From Afifella aestuarii (GTDB lineage: Bacteria; Pseudomonadota; Alphaproteobacteria; Rhizobiales; Afifellaceae): a stretch of 64,000 nucleotides of DNA. Positions 1 to 7,858 of this stretch are shown here, piece after piece; position 1 is the stretch's first letter; each line of letters begins with the position of its first letter. The translations under genes and the position numbers were made by a program. The stretch spans positions 310,001-374,000 of the forward strand of contig NZ_SAUF01000005.1 in the NCBI RefSeq assembly GCF_004023665.1. The letters are read 5' to 3'. Below the pieces are notes generated by a model. That model had not been told where the DNA came from and did no database searches. It saw nothing but the letters and a program-made list of their open reading frames with translations.

Positions 1-578
1 TCTTCACGCCGACCGAAGCGGCGATCGTGGCGACCGTCTATGCGCTCTTCGTCGGCGGCCTCGTCTACCGCACCTTGAGCTTTGCGACGCTCTACGAGGC
101 GCTGTCCGCAGCTGCGGCATCCTCGGCCGTCGTCATGCTCGTGGTGGCCTATGCAAGCCTCTTCGGCTGGGTGGTGACGGTCGATGATCTCATCGGAAAA
201 TACTCGACCGTGCTTCTCGGGCTGAGCGATCAGCAATGGGTCATCCTCATCGTCATCATGCTCATCCTCTTGATCGCGGGGATGTTCATGGACGCGATCA
301 CCATCATGTTCATCACGCTGCCGATCTTCCTGCCGGTGATGCGCGAGCTCGGCTGGGATCCGGTCTGGTTCGGCGTCCTGGTGATGGTCAATCTGGCGAT
401 AGGGCTCTTCACGCCGCCCGTTGGCATCAATCTCTACGTGGCAGCCAATATGACGTCGCTGCCGCTGGAGAAGATCGCGCGCGGCGCCGTGCCGTTCCTG
501 ATCACGAGCCTCATAGGTCTCATCCTCATCGCCGCCTTTCCGAGCCTGTCGAGCGTGCTCGTCGAGGTGTTGAAATAG
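1..578 (+). CDS. dctM: TRAP transporter large permease (DctM family), 5'-truncated
   Basis: This is the C-terminal part (about 192 residues) of the large membrane subunit of a TRAP transporter, which imports organic acids with a periplasmic receptor and a small DctQ subunit. The reading frame is already open at base 3 and reads FTPTEAAIVATVYALFVGG, a typical DctM stretch, so the GTG at 27 is an internal Val codon and not the start. Hydrophobic segments follow, with the conserved DAITIMFITLPIFLPV and GLFTPPVGINLYV regions of the C-terminal half. The frame stops at TAG 576-578. The rest of the gene, and presumably dctQ and dctP, lie upstream of the window. It converges with the hydrolase gene ending at 618. 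Confidence 0.9.
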   Translation, partial: FTPTEAAIVATVYALFVGGLVYRTLSFATLYEALSAAAASSAVVMLVVAYASLFGWVVTVDDLIGKYSTVLLGLSDQQWVILIVIMLILLIAGMFMDAITIMFITLPIFLPVMRELGWDPVWFGVLVMVNLAIGLFTPPVGINLYVAANMTSLPLEKIARGAVPFLITSLIGLILIAAFPSLSSVLVEVLK

Positions 579-617
579 GCGGCGGCGAGGTTCTGCCGTC
601 CTGGCGAATGAGCGTGG

Positions 618-1751
618 TCAGGTGGCGGATGACCTGTCGGAGGCGCGAAGGATCCAACTCGCAATCTTCGGCCAGGTTTGCGAGAGCGTGCGCGCGCTCA
701 TGAAAAGCCCGATATGGCCGCCCGGCACCGTCTCCTTCACGATCGCGTCCTTGGGCGTTCCAAGGAGACGGTCGGCCTCCAGCACCTGCTCCGGTGTGGT
801 GATGTCGTCGGCGGCACCCGCAAGAAGGTAGACCGGACAGCTGATATCGCTCAGCTTGAGCGGCCGCCCGAGGCCGACGAAGGTGCCCTTGGCGAAGCGG
901 TTCTCCTTGAAGATCTCTTTGATCACCTGGAGATACCAACGTCCCGGCAGGTCGATCGGGTTTTCATACCAGCTCTCGAAGGTCTCGCGTTTGGCGAGAT
1001 AGGCCGGGTCGTCGATGTGCTCGTAAAGCTCAATGTGCTCGTCGATGTAATGCTCGGCGGGATGCATGTTCTTCCAGCCGCGCAGCATAAAGCGGCCGAG
1101 CATGAGCCCGCCGCCGAGTTCCACGAGTTCGCGGTAGAAGGAAAGGGGAGAGGCCTGCACCATGCGCTTGATGGGGCCGTCGCCGGCATTCGTGTCGATG
1201 GGCGCTCCCGCGAGAACGAGGCTGTTGACCTTCTCTGGAAAGCGCGCGGCAAGCATTGCCGATGCCCAGCCGCCCTGGCAGAGCCCGACGAGATCGGCCG
1301 AACCGCCGAGATCCTCGATCGCGACGAGAAGTTCTTCCAGATAATTGTCGACATCGAAGTCGCGCATGTCGGGGGTGGCCGACTTCCAGTCCGTCAGGGC
1401 GACATGGGCGATGCCGCCATCGAGCAGCGTTTGGACGAGGCTTTGGCCCTTGTGATAGTCGGCGATCATCGCGCTATGCCCGGCATAGGGGGCGATGACG
1501 AGCGTTGGGCGCCCTTCTTCGCGTCCGTAATCGCGCAGATGCATGGTTCTCAGTTCGAGGCGGATCCTGTTCTCCGTCGCAAGCTGCGGCCGCAGCTCGT
1601 GATGGATTTTGATTTCTTCCTCGATGAATTTGACGTTGCGGGCATAGAGTTCCGCTTCCTCTTCAGCGAGAGCGGACGCCATGGCGACCGGCCAGAAGGC
1701 TGGCACGCTGGCGAGCTTGAACTCATGCGGTCGCGGCGTTCCTTGAGACAT
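618..1751 (-). CDS. PhaC/PhaZ-like alpha/beta-hydrolase
   Basis: A 377-residue alpha/beta-hydrolase. The nucleophile elbow reads GLCQGG, so the nucleophile is a cysteine, as in polyhydroxyalkanoate synthases and related intracellular depolymerases. The likely acid is in LLAGAADDITTPEQ and the likely histidine in PGGHIGLF, completing a Cys-Asp-His triad. The protein is shorter than PhaC (about 560-600 residues) and lacks a long N-terminal domain, so I do not call it PhaC. It is the last gene of the minus-strand operon that begins with the CoA-transferase at 6975, but a strong hairpin (1776-1813) and 148 bases separate it from tctA, so it may be expressed separately. It may act on a hydroxyacyl-CoA or polyester; the substrate is unknown. 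Confidence 0.7.
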   Translation of the reverse strand: MSQGTPRPHEFKLASVPAFWPVAMASALAEEEAELYARNVKFIEEEIKIHHELRPQLATENRIRLELRTMHLRDYGREEGRPTLVIAPYAGHSAMIADYHKGQSLVQTLLDGGIAHVALTDWKSATPDMRDFDVDNYLEELLVAIEDLGGSADLVGLCQGGWASAMLAARFPEKVNSLVLAGAPIDTNAGDGPIKRMVQASPLSFYRELVELGGGLMLGRFMLRGWKNMHPAEHYIDEHIELYEHIDDPAYLAKRETFESWYENPIDLPGRWYLQVIKEIFKENRFAKGTFVGLGRPLKLSDISCPVYLLAGAADDITTPEQVLEADRLLGTPKDAIVKETVPGGHIGLFMSARTLSQTWPKIASWILRASDRSSAT

Positions 1752-1775
1752 GACGACGGCTTCCCCCGTGACGAG

Positions 1776-1813
1776 CTGAAGACGGGGAGCTATTGTCCGC
1801 TCCCCGTCTTCAG
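1776..1813 (-). terminator. 15-bp perfect hairpin between tctA and the hydrolase gene
   Basis: CTGAAGACGGGGAGC at 1776-1790 pairs perfectly with 1799-1813 across an 8-base loop. It follows the tctA stop on the minus strand. There is no U-run after the stem, so it is either a weak or Rho-assisted terminator or a stem that stabilises the 3' end of the tct transcript. Confidence 0.6.
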
Positions 1814-1899
1814 GTGGCGTGTCGAAAAAGCCCGGGCAAGTCGCCGTCAGGCGGGGCAGGGCTGCGCGAAACGAGCCTCTGCCGCGCTGAAGTCACCGA

Positions 1900-3438
1900 T
1901 CAATCCGGATCGTCGCTTTCTCGCGAACGACCCTTGCCGACATTGGTGCGGAAGAACGAGCCGACGATAATCGGCAGGATGAAGCCGACGATCGCGAGCC
2001 CCCAGAGCGTGATCGACAGCCACGAATCGACGAGCGCCGACCAGTCGCCGTTGGAGATCGTCAACTCGCGGCGCAGATTGACCTCCATTTGGCCTCCAAG
2101 GAGGACGCCGAGGATCACCGGCACCAATGGTACGTCGAGCTTGCGCAACAGCCAGCCGCCCAGGCCGAAAAGCACCATGACGACGAGGTCGAAGGTCGAA
2201 CCGGAAATGCCGTAGACGCCGACGAAGGCGATCATCGCGACCGCCGGCATGAGGTATTTCGGCGGCACGAGGAGAACCCGCACGAACAGAGAGACGAGCG
2301 GGATGTTCATGATCAGCAAGATGATGTTGCCGATGAAGAGAGCTGCGATCAGACCCCAGACGACATCCGGATTGGACTGAAAGAGGAGCGGCCCAGGCGT
2401 GATGTTGAGGGCGAGCAGCATGGCGAGCAGCACCGCCGTCGTGCCCGAGCCTGGAACGCCGAGCGCCAGCATCGGAACGAGGGCGCCACCGGCGGCGGCA
2501 TTGTTGCCGGCTTCTGGCGCAGCAACGCCGCGAGGGTCGCCCTTGCCGAACGTGCCCTTGCGGTCGGAGACGCGCTTTTCCACCGAATAGGCGATGAACG
2601 AGCCGAGTGACGCGCCGGCCCCGGGCAGGACGCCGGCGAGGAAGCCGAGAACGGTCGAGCGGCCCATCGTGCCGGCGGTCTTGCGGAGCATCGAAAGCGG
2701 CGCGGTGACGCGATTGACGAGCTTGCTCGCATCCTCCGCATGAGCTTCTTCGCCGCGGTGTTCCAGGAAGATGAACACTTCGGAGACGGCAAACAGGCCG
2801 ACGATCGCGACCAGAAAATCGATGCCGTCGTAAAGATGCACCTCGCCGAAGGCGAAGCGCGGCACGCCCGTCTGGGCATCGACGCCGATCATGGCGATGC
2901 CGACACCGAGAGCCGCGGAGAACGCGGCCTTCGCCTGGTTGCGGCTGGCGATCCCTCCGAGCGTGGCAAAGGCCAGTGTGAAGAGAGCGAAGTACTCCGC
3001 CGGACCAAAGAGGAGGGCGACCTTGACGAGCTGCGGGGCGAGGAAGACCAGCCCCCAGGTCGCAAAGAACGAGCCGACGAAAGAGGCGATGCCGGAAAGT
3101 GCGAGCGCCTCGCCGGCCTTGCCCTGCTGGGCCATCGGATAGCCGTCGAGCGTCGTCATCAGCGCCGGCTCGTCACCCGGAATGTTGAGCAGGATCGACG
3201 AGATGCGCCCGCCATACATGGCGCCGTAATAGACGCTGGTCAGAAGGATCAGAGCCGGCGTTGCAGGCAGGCCGAGCGTGAAGGCGAGAGGGATGAGAAT
3301 GGCGACGCCGTTCGAAGGCCCCAGTCCAGGCAGAGCGCCGAAGATCGTGCCGAGGAAGCAGCCGAGAAGAGCCAGAAGCACGTTCTGGAAGGTGAGAGCG
3401 ACGGCAAAACCATCGGCAAGGGAGGAGAGTGCGTCCAT
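1900..3438 (-). CDS. tctA: Tripartite tricarboxylate transporter, large permease TctA (copy 1)
   Basis: The 12-span membrane subunit (512 residues) of a tripartite tricarboxylate transporter (TTT), which couples uptake of a di- or tricarboxylate to an ion gradient. The family signatures GALPGLGPSNGVAI near residue 33 and GVLPGAGASLGSFIAYS in the middle are intact, and length is normal. I place the start at ATG 3438: it has GGAGG 8 bases upstream, and the 34 codons of open frame before it encode an unconserved Ser/Arg-rich stretch that overlaps tctB. It lies 19 bases after tctB and uses the receptor encoded by tctC upstream. Confidence 0.93.
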   Translation of the reverse strand: MDALSSLADGFAVALTFQNVLLALLGCFLGTIFGALPGLGPSNGVAILIPLAFTLGLPATPALILLTSVYYGAMYGGRISSILLNIPGDEPALMTTLDGYPMAQQGKAGEALALSGIASFVGSFFATWGLVFLAPQLVKVALLFGPAEYFALFTLAFATLGGIASRNQAKAAFSAALGVGIAMIGVDAQTGVPRFAFGEVHLYDGIDFLVAIVGLFAVSEVFIFLEHRGEEAHAEDASKLVNRVTAPLSMLRKTAGTMGRSTVLGFLAGVLPGAGASLGSFIAYSVEKRVSDRKGTFGKGDPRGVAAPEAGNNAAAGGALVPMLALGVPGSGTTAVLLAMLLALNITPGPLLFQSNPDVVWGLIAALFIGNIILLIMNIPLVSLFVRVLLVPPKYLMPAVAMIAFVGVYGISGSTFDLVVMVLFGLGGWLLRKLDVPLVPVILGVLLGGQMEVNLRRELTISNGDWSALVDSWLSITLWGLAIVGFILPIIVGSFFRTNVGKGRSRESDDPD

Positions 3439-3457
3439 CGTAAAATCCTCCGCTTTC

Positions 3458-3889
3458 TCAAAAGCCCCAGGGGCCGCGCGCGAGCGACAGGCCGAGGACG
3501 ACGCCGAAAAGGACGTAGATGCCAACCGAAATGGTGGCACCTGCGATCGCCGCTTGCACAGGCCCCGCGCCGAGACGCCAGGACAGAAACATTGCGGTGA
3601 TGGCGGTCGTCAGGACAAAGCCGCCGATCGGCAGCGCATAGGCGTAACCGAAGAGCACCGCGGCGGCGAAGAGCACTTCCATCGTGCGCCCGACGCTCGC
3701 CCATTGCGGTTCCGGATCGGGCTTGATGATGAAATAGATGGACGAAAGTCCGAGAATGACGCCGATGATGATCGGAAACGTCTTTGGTCCGACCGGATCG
3801 GACATGAAGCTTTCCTGGATGAGCGTCGCCTGCCAGATATAGAACGCGGCAAGCGCAACGCCGATCACGCCGAGTATCCGATCGCTCAT
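3458..3889 (-). CDS. tctB: Tripartite tricarboxylate transporter, small permease TctB (copy 1)
   Basis: A 143-residue membrane protein with four predicted spans, the usual layout of the small TTT subunit. TctB is poorly conserved in sequence, so the call rests on its size, its hydrophobic pattern and its place between tctC and tctA. The start MSDRILGVIGVALAAFYIW opens directly into the first span. It is 58 bases downstream of tctC, a gap that contains a GC-rich hairpin. Confidence 0.88.
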   Translation of the reverse strand: MSDRILGVIGVALAAFYIWQATLIQESFMSDPVGPKTFPIIIGVILGLSSIYFIIKPDPEPQWASVGRTMEVLFAAAVLFGYAYALPIGGFVLTTAITAMFLSWRLGAGPVQAAIAGATISVGIYVLFGVVLGLSLARGPWGF

Positions 3890-3910
3890 GATCTCTTCCC
3901 GTTATCGAAG

Positions 3911-3939
3911 AGGGCCGCGCCGAGGTCCGGCACGGCCCT
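3911..3939 (-). other. Hairpin between tctC and tctB (copy 1)
   Basis: AGGGCCG at 3911-3917 pairs with CGGCCCT at 3933-3939, and a short inner GCCG/CGGC pair lies inside. It sits between the receptor gene and the permease genes. A stem here could protect the tctC message from 3' decay and so give more receptor than permease. It has no U-run. Confidence 0.5.
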
Positions 3940-3947
3940 TCGCGATG

Positions 3948-4943
3948 TCACCTGATGATGCCGATTTCTTTGGAGAGATCTTTGATCTCCGCGACGGAGT
4001 CTGCCACGAATTTCTCAAACTCTTCGCCCTGAAGATCCAGCGGGGCAAGGCCATTGGAGGCCATGATCTTCTTCCATTCGTCGGATTTGTAGGTCTTGCC
4101 GATGGTTTCGACCCACCAATCATAGGCTTCGTCCGACATGCCGCCCGGAGCATAGAAGCCGCGCCAATTGGCGCCCACGGCATCGATGCCCTGTTCCTTG
4201 GCGGTCGGGAATTTCGAGAAATCGCCGGGCAGGCGTTCCGGAGCGAGGACGGCGAGGACTTTGATGTCGCCGGAATCGACGAAGCCCTTCGCTTCCGATG
4301 CGTCGCCGGAGAAGGCCTGAACGGAGCCCGCGAGAAGCTGGGTCACCGCTTCGCCACCGCCTTCGAACGCGACGTATTTGATCTGACGCAGCTTATCGAT
4401 GCCGGCACGCTTGGCTGCGATCAGAACTTTCAGATGGTCCCAGCCGCCGACGGCCGAGCCGCCGGAGACGGCGATCGAAGAAGGATCGGCCTTGATGGCG
4501 TCGAACAGTTCGGGAAGCGTGTTGAACTTCGAATCCTTGGCGACCGCGATGATGCCGTAATCGGCGCCGACCGAGGCGAGCCAGCGGACCTGATCCATGT
4601 CGCCGCCGGGATAGGCGCCCTGGGCGAGGCGGCTCGAGGTTGCCGAAGAGGCTGCGACGATGAGGTTGTTGTCGTCATTGCGCTTGTTGACGACTTCGGC
4701 AAACGCGACGCCGCCGGATCCGCCGGCGAGATTGGTGACCTTCATCGTGCCTGGGATGAAGTCCAGATCCTGCATGGTCTTGCCGACCTGGCGGCAGGTG
4801 AAGTCCCAGCCGCCGCCGGGATTGGCGGGGGCGATGCATTCGGTCGACGACGGCTCGAAGGCCGACGCCCGGTCGCTCAGCGTGGCCGTGGCGAAGGCCA
4901 GCGGCAGAGCAAGTACAAGCAAACGACGCAATGACATGGTCAT
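3948..4943 (-). CDS. tctC: TctC/Bug-family periplasmic substrate-binding receptor (copy 1)
   Basis: A 331-residue receptor of the Bug family, which delivers a carboxylate to TctAB. It opens with an Arg-containing n-region and a hydrophobic core (LLVLALPLAFATA), then a plausible signal peptidase site near ASA-FEP. The mature part shows the Bug features PANPGGGWDFTCRQVG, and the NLAGGSGGVAFAEV and SGGSAVGGWDHL loops that contact the ligand carboxylate. The ATG at 4943 overlaps the TGA of the lyase gene (ATGA) and has GGGAGG just before it; a second ATG two codons on is also possible. The ligand cannot be read from sequence; the neighbouring lyase suggests citrate or a relative. Confidence 0.92.
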   Translation of the reverse strand: MTMSLRRLLVLALPLAFATATLSDRASAFEPSSTECIAPANPGGGWDFTCRQVGKTMQDLDFIPGTMKVTNLAGGSGGVAFAEVVNKRNDDNNLIVAASSATSSRLAQGAYPGGDMDQVRWLASVGADYGIIAVAKDSKFNTLPELFDAIKADPSSIAVSGGSAVGGWDHLKVLIAAKRAGIDKLRQIKYVAFEGGGEAVTQLLAGSVQAFSGDASEAKGFVDSGDIKVLAVLAPERLPGDFSKFPTAKEQGIDAVGANWRGFYAPGGMSDEAYDWWVETIGKTYKSDEWKKIMASNGLAPLDLQGEEFEKFVADSVAEIKDLSKEIGIIR

Positions 4944-5785
4944 GAATCCTCCCTGATTTGACCATTCTGACGCAGCTTCTGGCTGCGATAGGAAGCCGGC
5001 ACTTCGCGCGGAGCCATTCCGTCGAAGGTCCAGCGATAGGCTGGTGGTGTCGGGCCCTTATTGCGGCCACCCTGACACATCTGCTCCCAGGCATGGGAGA
5101 GAATGCCGACGGAACGTGACAGGCAGAAGAGGCCCCTGGCAAGAGGAGCCGGAAAGCCGAGCTCGGCGTAGATGACGGCGGTTGCCCCGTCGATGTTCAT
5201 CGGGACGGGTTTGCTCTTCGCCTCCGTCAGCGTTTTTTCAATTGCACGACCGATCTTCGCAAAGCGTCCGGAAACGGTCCCGGCCGCGGCTGCCTCGTCG
5301 ACAAGCCCAAGGAGGCGGGGCGCGCGGGGATCGACAGGCTTGTGAAAGCGGTGGCCGAAGCCCGGCACGAAACGGCCGCGTTCCGCCTGCCAGCGGTCCA
5401 GGATATCGGCCGTCTTTTCCGGCCCGCCGGCGTCGTCGATCATATGGTAGAGTTCAACGGCCTGCTCGCCTGCGCCACCATGCACGTCGTCGAGGAAATT
5501 GACCGCGGACGCCATGGCGCCATTCAAGGGCAGGCCACAGGTGACGGCCATGCGAGCCGCCGCGATCGAAGGAGCCTGAGGCCCATGATCGACGGCCGCT
5601 ACGAGCGCCGCCTCAAATAGGGCCGCCTCGTCATGGCCTGGCAGTTCGCCGCGCGTCATGAGCCAGATCATCTCGGGAAAACTGACCTGGCCGATGAGGT
5701 CCTGGACCGGGTAGCCGCGGAAACTGATCTTGCCCGGCTCCATCTCAATGATGGAGGTGCGCCACCAATCGGACACGTCGCTCAT
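4940..5785 (-). CDS. Citrate-synthase-family lyase (citryl-CoA lyase-like)
   Basis: A short (281 residues) member of the citrate synthase superfamily. True citrate synthases have about 430 residues; stand-alone proteins of this size are usually annotated as citryl-CoA lyases, which cleave an acyl-CoA of a hydroxy-acid into acetyl-CoA and an oxo-acid. The three catalytic positions are visible: His in DDVHGGAGE, His in GFGHRFHKP and Asp in PMNIDGATA. It is coupled by ATGA overlaps to the CoA-transferase upstream and to tctC downstream. I infer that the transferase activates an imported tri- or dicarboxylate as its CoA thioester and this enzyme splits it. Citramalyl-CoA or a methylcitryl-CoA are alternatives to citryl-CoA. 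Confidence 0.8.
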   Translation of the reverse strand: MSDVSDWWRTSIIEMEPGKISFRGYPVQDLIGQVSFPEMIWLMTRGELPGHDEAALFEAALVAAVDHGPQAPSIAAARMAVTCGLPLNGAMASAVNFLDDVHGGAGEQAVELYHMIDDAGGPEKTADILDRWQAERGRFVPGFGHRFHKPVDPRAPRLLGLVDEAAAAGTVSGRFAKIGRAIEKTLTEAKSKPVPMNIDGATAVIYAELGFPAPLARGLFCLSRSVGILSHAWEQMCQGGRNKGPTPPAYRWTFDGMAPREVPASYRSQKLRQNGQIREDS

Positions 5786-6975
5786 ATCGCACCTTCCTTC
5801 TGAAGCGTCTCGATCTCGCTCGCCGGCAGTCCGAGAGCGCCGTAGACTTCCTGGTTGTGCTCGCCGAGTTGCGGCGGCGGCGCGTCGACGCTCGGTGCCT
5901 CGCCACTCATCTTGATGCCGGTGCGGATGACGGTGATGTCGCGCCCGACGCCTGGAACGTTCTGGAAAGTCCCGAGCATTCCTCTTTCGGCGATCTGCGG
6001 ATGCGCCAGGATGTCCGGGACACTCATCACGGCACCCGCCGGGACGCCGATCTCGTTCAATTCGCGCACCCAGTCGCGTGCAGGGCGGCGTGTCAGTGCC
6101 GTTTCCAACTCAGCCTTGAGACGAACGCGGTTCTCCTTGCGCTTCTCGCGGGTGGCGAAATCCGGATCCTGAAGCAGGTCCTCGCGTCCAAGATGGCGGG
6201 CAAGGAGTTGCCACTGCTCGTCTTTGTTGGCCGCGATGTTAAGAAGCCCGTCCTGCGCCTGGAACGAGCCGGAAGGGGCAGACGTCATGTTTTCGTTGCC
6301 CTTCGGCGAAGGCTCGACGCCGCCGATCAGATAATTCGAGACGACCCAGCCCATGGTGGCGATCGTCGCTTCGAGCATGGAAACATCAAGAAACGCACCG
6401 CGCTCCTCGGCATTGAGGGCAGCTGCGATTGCAAAGGCCGCGGTCAATCCGCCGATCGTGTCCGCGATCGGGTAGCCGACGCGCAACGGGCCCGAATCGC
6501 TGTCGCCGGTGATCGACATGACGCCGGACGCGCCCTGGATGATCTGGTCGTAGGCGGGGCGTCCGATCCAGGGGCCGCTTTGCCCGAAGCCGGAGATGGC
6601 GCAGTAGATGAGCTGCGGGTTGACGTCCTTCAGCGCCTCATAGCCCACGCCCAGCCGCTCCATGACGCCGGGGCGAAAATTCTCGACGAGCACATCGGCG
6701 CTTTCCACCAGGCGGCGGAAAATGGCTTTGCCGCGCTCGTCCTTGAGGTTGACCGTGACGGATTTCTTGCCGGCGTTCTGCGCCAGGAAGGAGATGCCCA
6801 TGTTGCGGGCATTGAGCTCGGGATCGGCCCCGAGCTGGCGCGCGAGGTCGCCTCGACCCGTCGCCTCGACCTTGATCACCTCCGCACCGAAATGCACGAG
6901 CTGATGGCAGCAGAATGGACCTGCGAGGACGTTCGTCAGGTCGAGAATGCGGATACCGGCGAGGGGCCGGAGCAT
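5782..6975 (-). CDS. CaiB/BaiF family (class III) CoA-transferase
   Basis: A 397-residue class III CoA-transferase. The N-terminal RILDLTNVLAGPFCCHQL, the VENFRPGVMERLG motif and the ISGFGQSGPW loop are characteristic. The catalytic aspartate, which forms the aspartyl-CoA intermediate, is most likely the Asp in YPIADTIGG. It is the first gene of the minus-strand operon and overlaps the lyase gene by four bases. Its promoter lies in the 164-base space shared with the IclR regulator, which contains two palindromes. It probably moves CoA to the acid imported by the linked TTT system. Confidence 0.9.
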   Translation of the reverse strand: MLRPLAGIRILDLTNVLAGPFCCHQLVHFGAEVIKVEATGRGDLARQLGADPELNARNMGISFLAQNAGKKSVTVNLKDERGKAIFRRLVESADVLVENFRPGVMERLGVGYEALKDVNPQLIYCAISGFGQSGPWIGRPAYDQIIQGASGVMSITGDSDSGPLRVGYPIADTIGGLTAAFAIAAALNAEERGAFLDVSMLEATIATMGWVVSNYLIGGVEPSPKGNENMTSAPSGSFQAQDGLLNIAANKDEQWQLLARHLGREDLLQDPDFATREKRKENRVRLKAELETALTRRPARDWVRELNEIGVPAGAVMSVPDILAHPQIAERGMLGTFQNVPGVGRDITVIRTGIKMSGEAPSVDAPPPQLGEHNQEVYGALGLPASEIETLQKEGAI

Positions 6976-7010
6976 GGCGTCTCCTTTTCGATCAGAGGGA
7001 TAGCGGGACG

Positions 7011-7028
7011 TGCGGAATCAATTCCGCA
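7011..7028. promoter_or_regulatory. Palindrome 1, probable IclR-family operator
   Basis: TGCGGAAT-CA-ATTCCGCA is a perfect 8+2+8 palindrome. It lies 36 bases upstream of the CoA-transferase start (minus strand), in the space shared with the divergent IclR gene. Its shape resembles known IclR-type operators (GGAAT/ATTCC arms). Binding is inferred. Confidence 0.6.
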
Positions 7029-7070
7029 AGTTGGGCCGATGTCCTCCGGATCGTTCTTCATTGTTCTTGC

Positions 7071-7087
7071 GTTCTGTCAGGCAGAAC
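7071..7087. promoter_or_regulatory. Palindrome 2, probable IclR-family operator
   Basis: GTTCTG-TCAGG-CAGAAC is a perfect 6+5+6 palindrome. A half-site (GCAGAAC) recurs at 7102-7108. It lies 52 bases before the IclR start, so it could serve autorepression or activation of the divergent operon. Confidence 0.55.
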
Positions 7088-7139
7088 GTATATTCAACGT
7101 AGCAGAACGATTGTATAGCGGCAAGAGGGGAAGACAATT

Positions 7140-7853
7140 GTGGCAGCGGCTGAAAACGGTGGTTCCGACGATGCGGGCCAGCGCGGCGTAGAGGCAGTCG
7201 AGCGGGCCTTCCGTATTCTTGCCTGCTTCGATGAGGGAGAGTTGACGCTCACGCTTGCGGAGCTTGCGCGCCGCACGGGCCTCTACAAGAGCACGATCCT
7301 GCGGCTCTGCGTGTCGCTGGAGCGTTACGGTTACATCGCGCGCCAGCCCGATGGGCGCTATCGGCTCGGCGCGACGGTGTGGCGGCTTGGTGCGCGGTAC
7401 CGGCAGAATTTCACCGCTGCAGACCTCATCCGCCCAGAACTGCGCCGTCTGGCCGAGACGATCGGTGAGACGGCATCCTTCTATGTTCGCGACGGTGACA
7501 GCCGTGTCTGCCTTTATCGCCATGAGCCGGACCGCGCGATTCGTCACCACATCGTGGAGGGCGCGCGTATGCCGTTGACGGCGGGGGCGGCGTCCCACCT
7601 TCTCCTTGCCTGGACTGAGGATGATCCGCGGTACCGGGAGATCCGGCGGGTGGGGCACGCGGTCTCTCTGGGCGAACGCGATTCCGACATCGCTGCGATC
7701 GCCGTCCCTGTCTTCAGTCCCGACGGCAATTTGCGCGGCGCGCTCGCCATCTCGGGGCTGATCACGCGCTTCGACGATGCCCGCCGCGAGACGGTGCTGC
7801 TGGCCTTGAAGGAAAGCGCGGAGCGGATCGGCCGCCAGAAGACGGCCTCCTGA
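7140..7853 (+). CDS. IclR-family transcriptional regulator
   Basis: A 237-residue regulator with an N-terminal winged helix (about residues 17-75, with LTLAELARRTGLYKSTILRL as the recognition region) and a C-terminal IclR effector domain (IRHHIVEGARMPLTAGAASHLLLAW and the AIAVPVFSPDGNLRGALAISG core). It starts at a GTG at 7140 shortly after AGAGGGG. It is divergent from the CoA-transferase/lyase/tct operon and probably controls it in response to the imported acid or its CoA ester. Its 3' end is five bases from the converging abrB-like gene. Confidence 0.92.
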   Translation: MAAAENGGSDDAGQRGVEAVERAFRILACFDEGELTLTLAELARRTGLYKSTILRLCVSLERYGYIARQPDGRYRLGATVWRLGARYRQNFTAADLIRPELRRLAETIGETASFYVRDGDSRVCLYRHEPDRAIRHHIVEGARMPLTAGAASHLLLAWTEDDPRYREIRRVGHAVSLGERDSDIAAIAVPVFSPDGNLRGALAISGLITRFDDARRETVLLALKESAERIGRQKTAS

Positions 7854-7858
7854 GCGAT

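Noticed and set aside
678-1970. A 430-codon plus-strand frame opposite the PhaC-like hydrolase
   Set aside because: The minus-strand frame has an intact Cys-Asp-His hydrolase pattern; the plus frame has none and crosses a hairpin.
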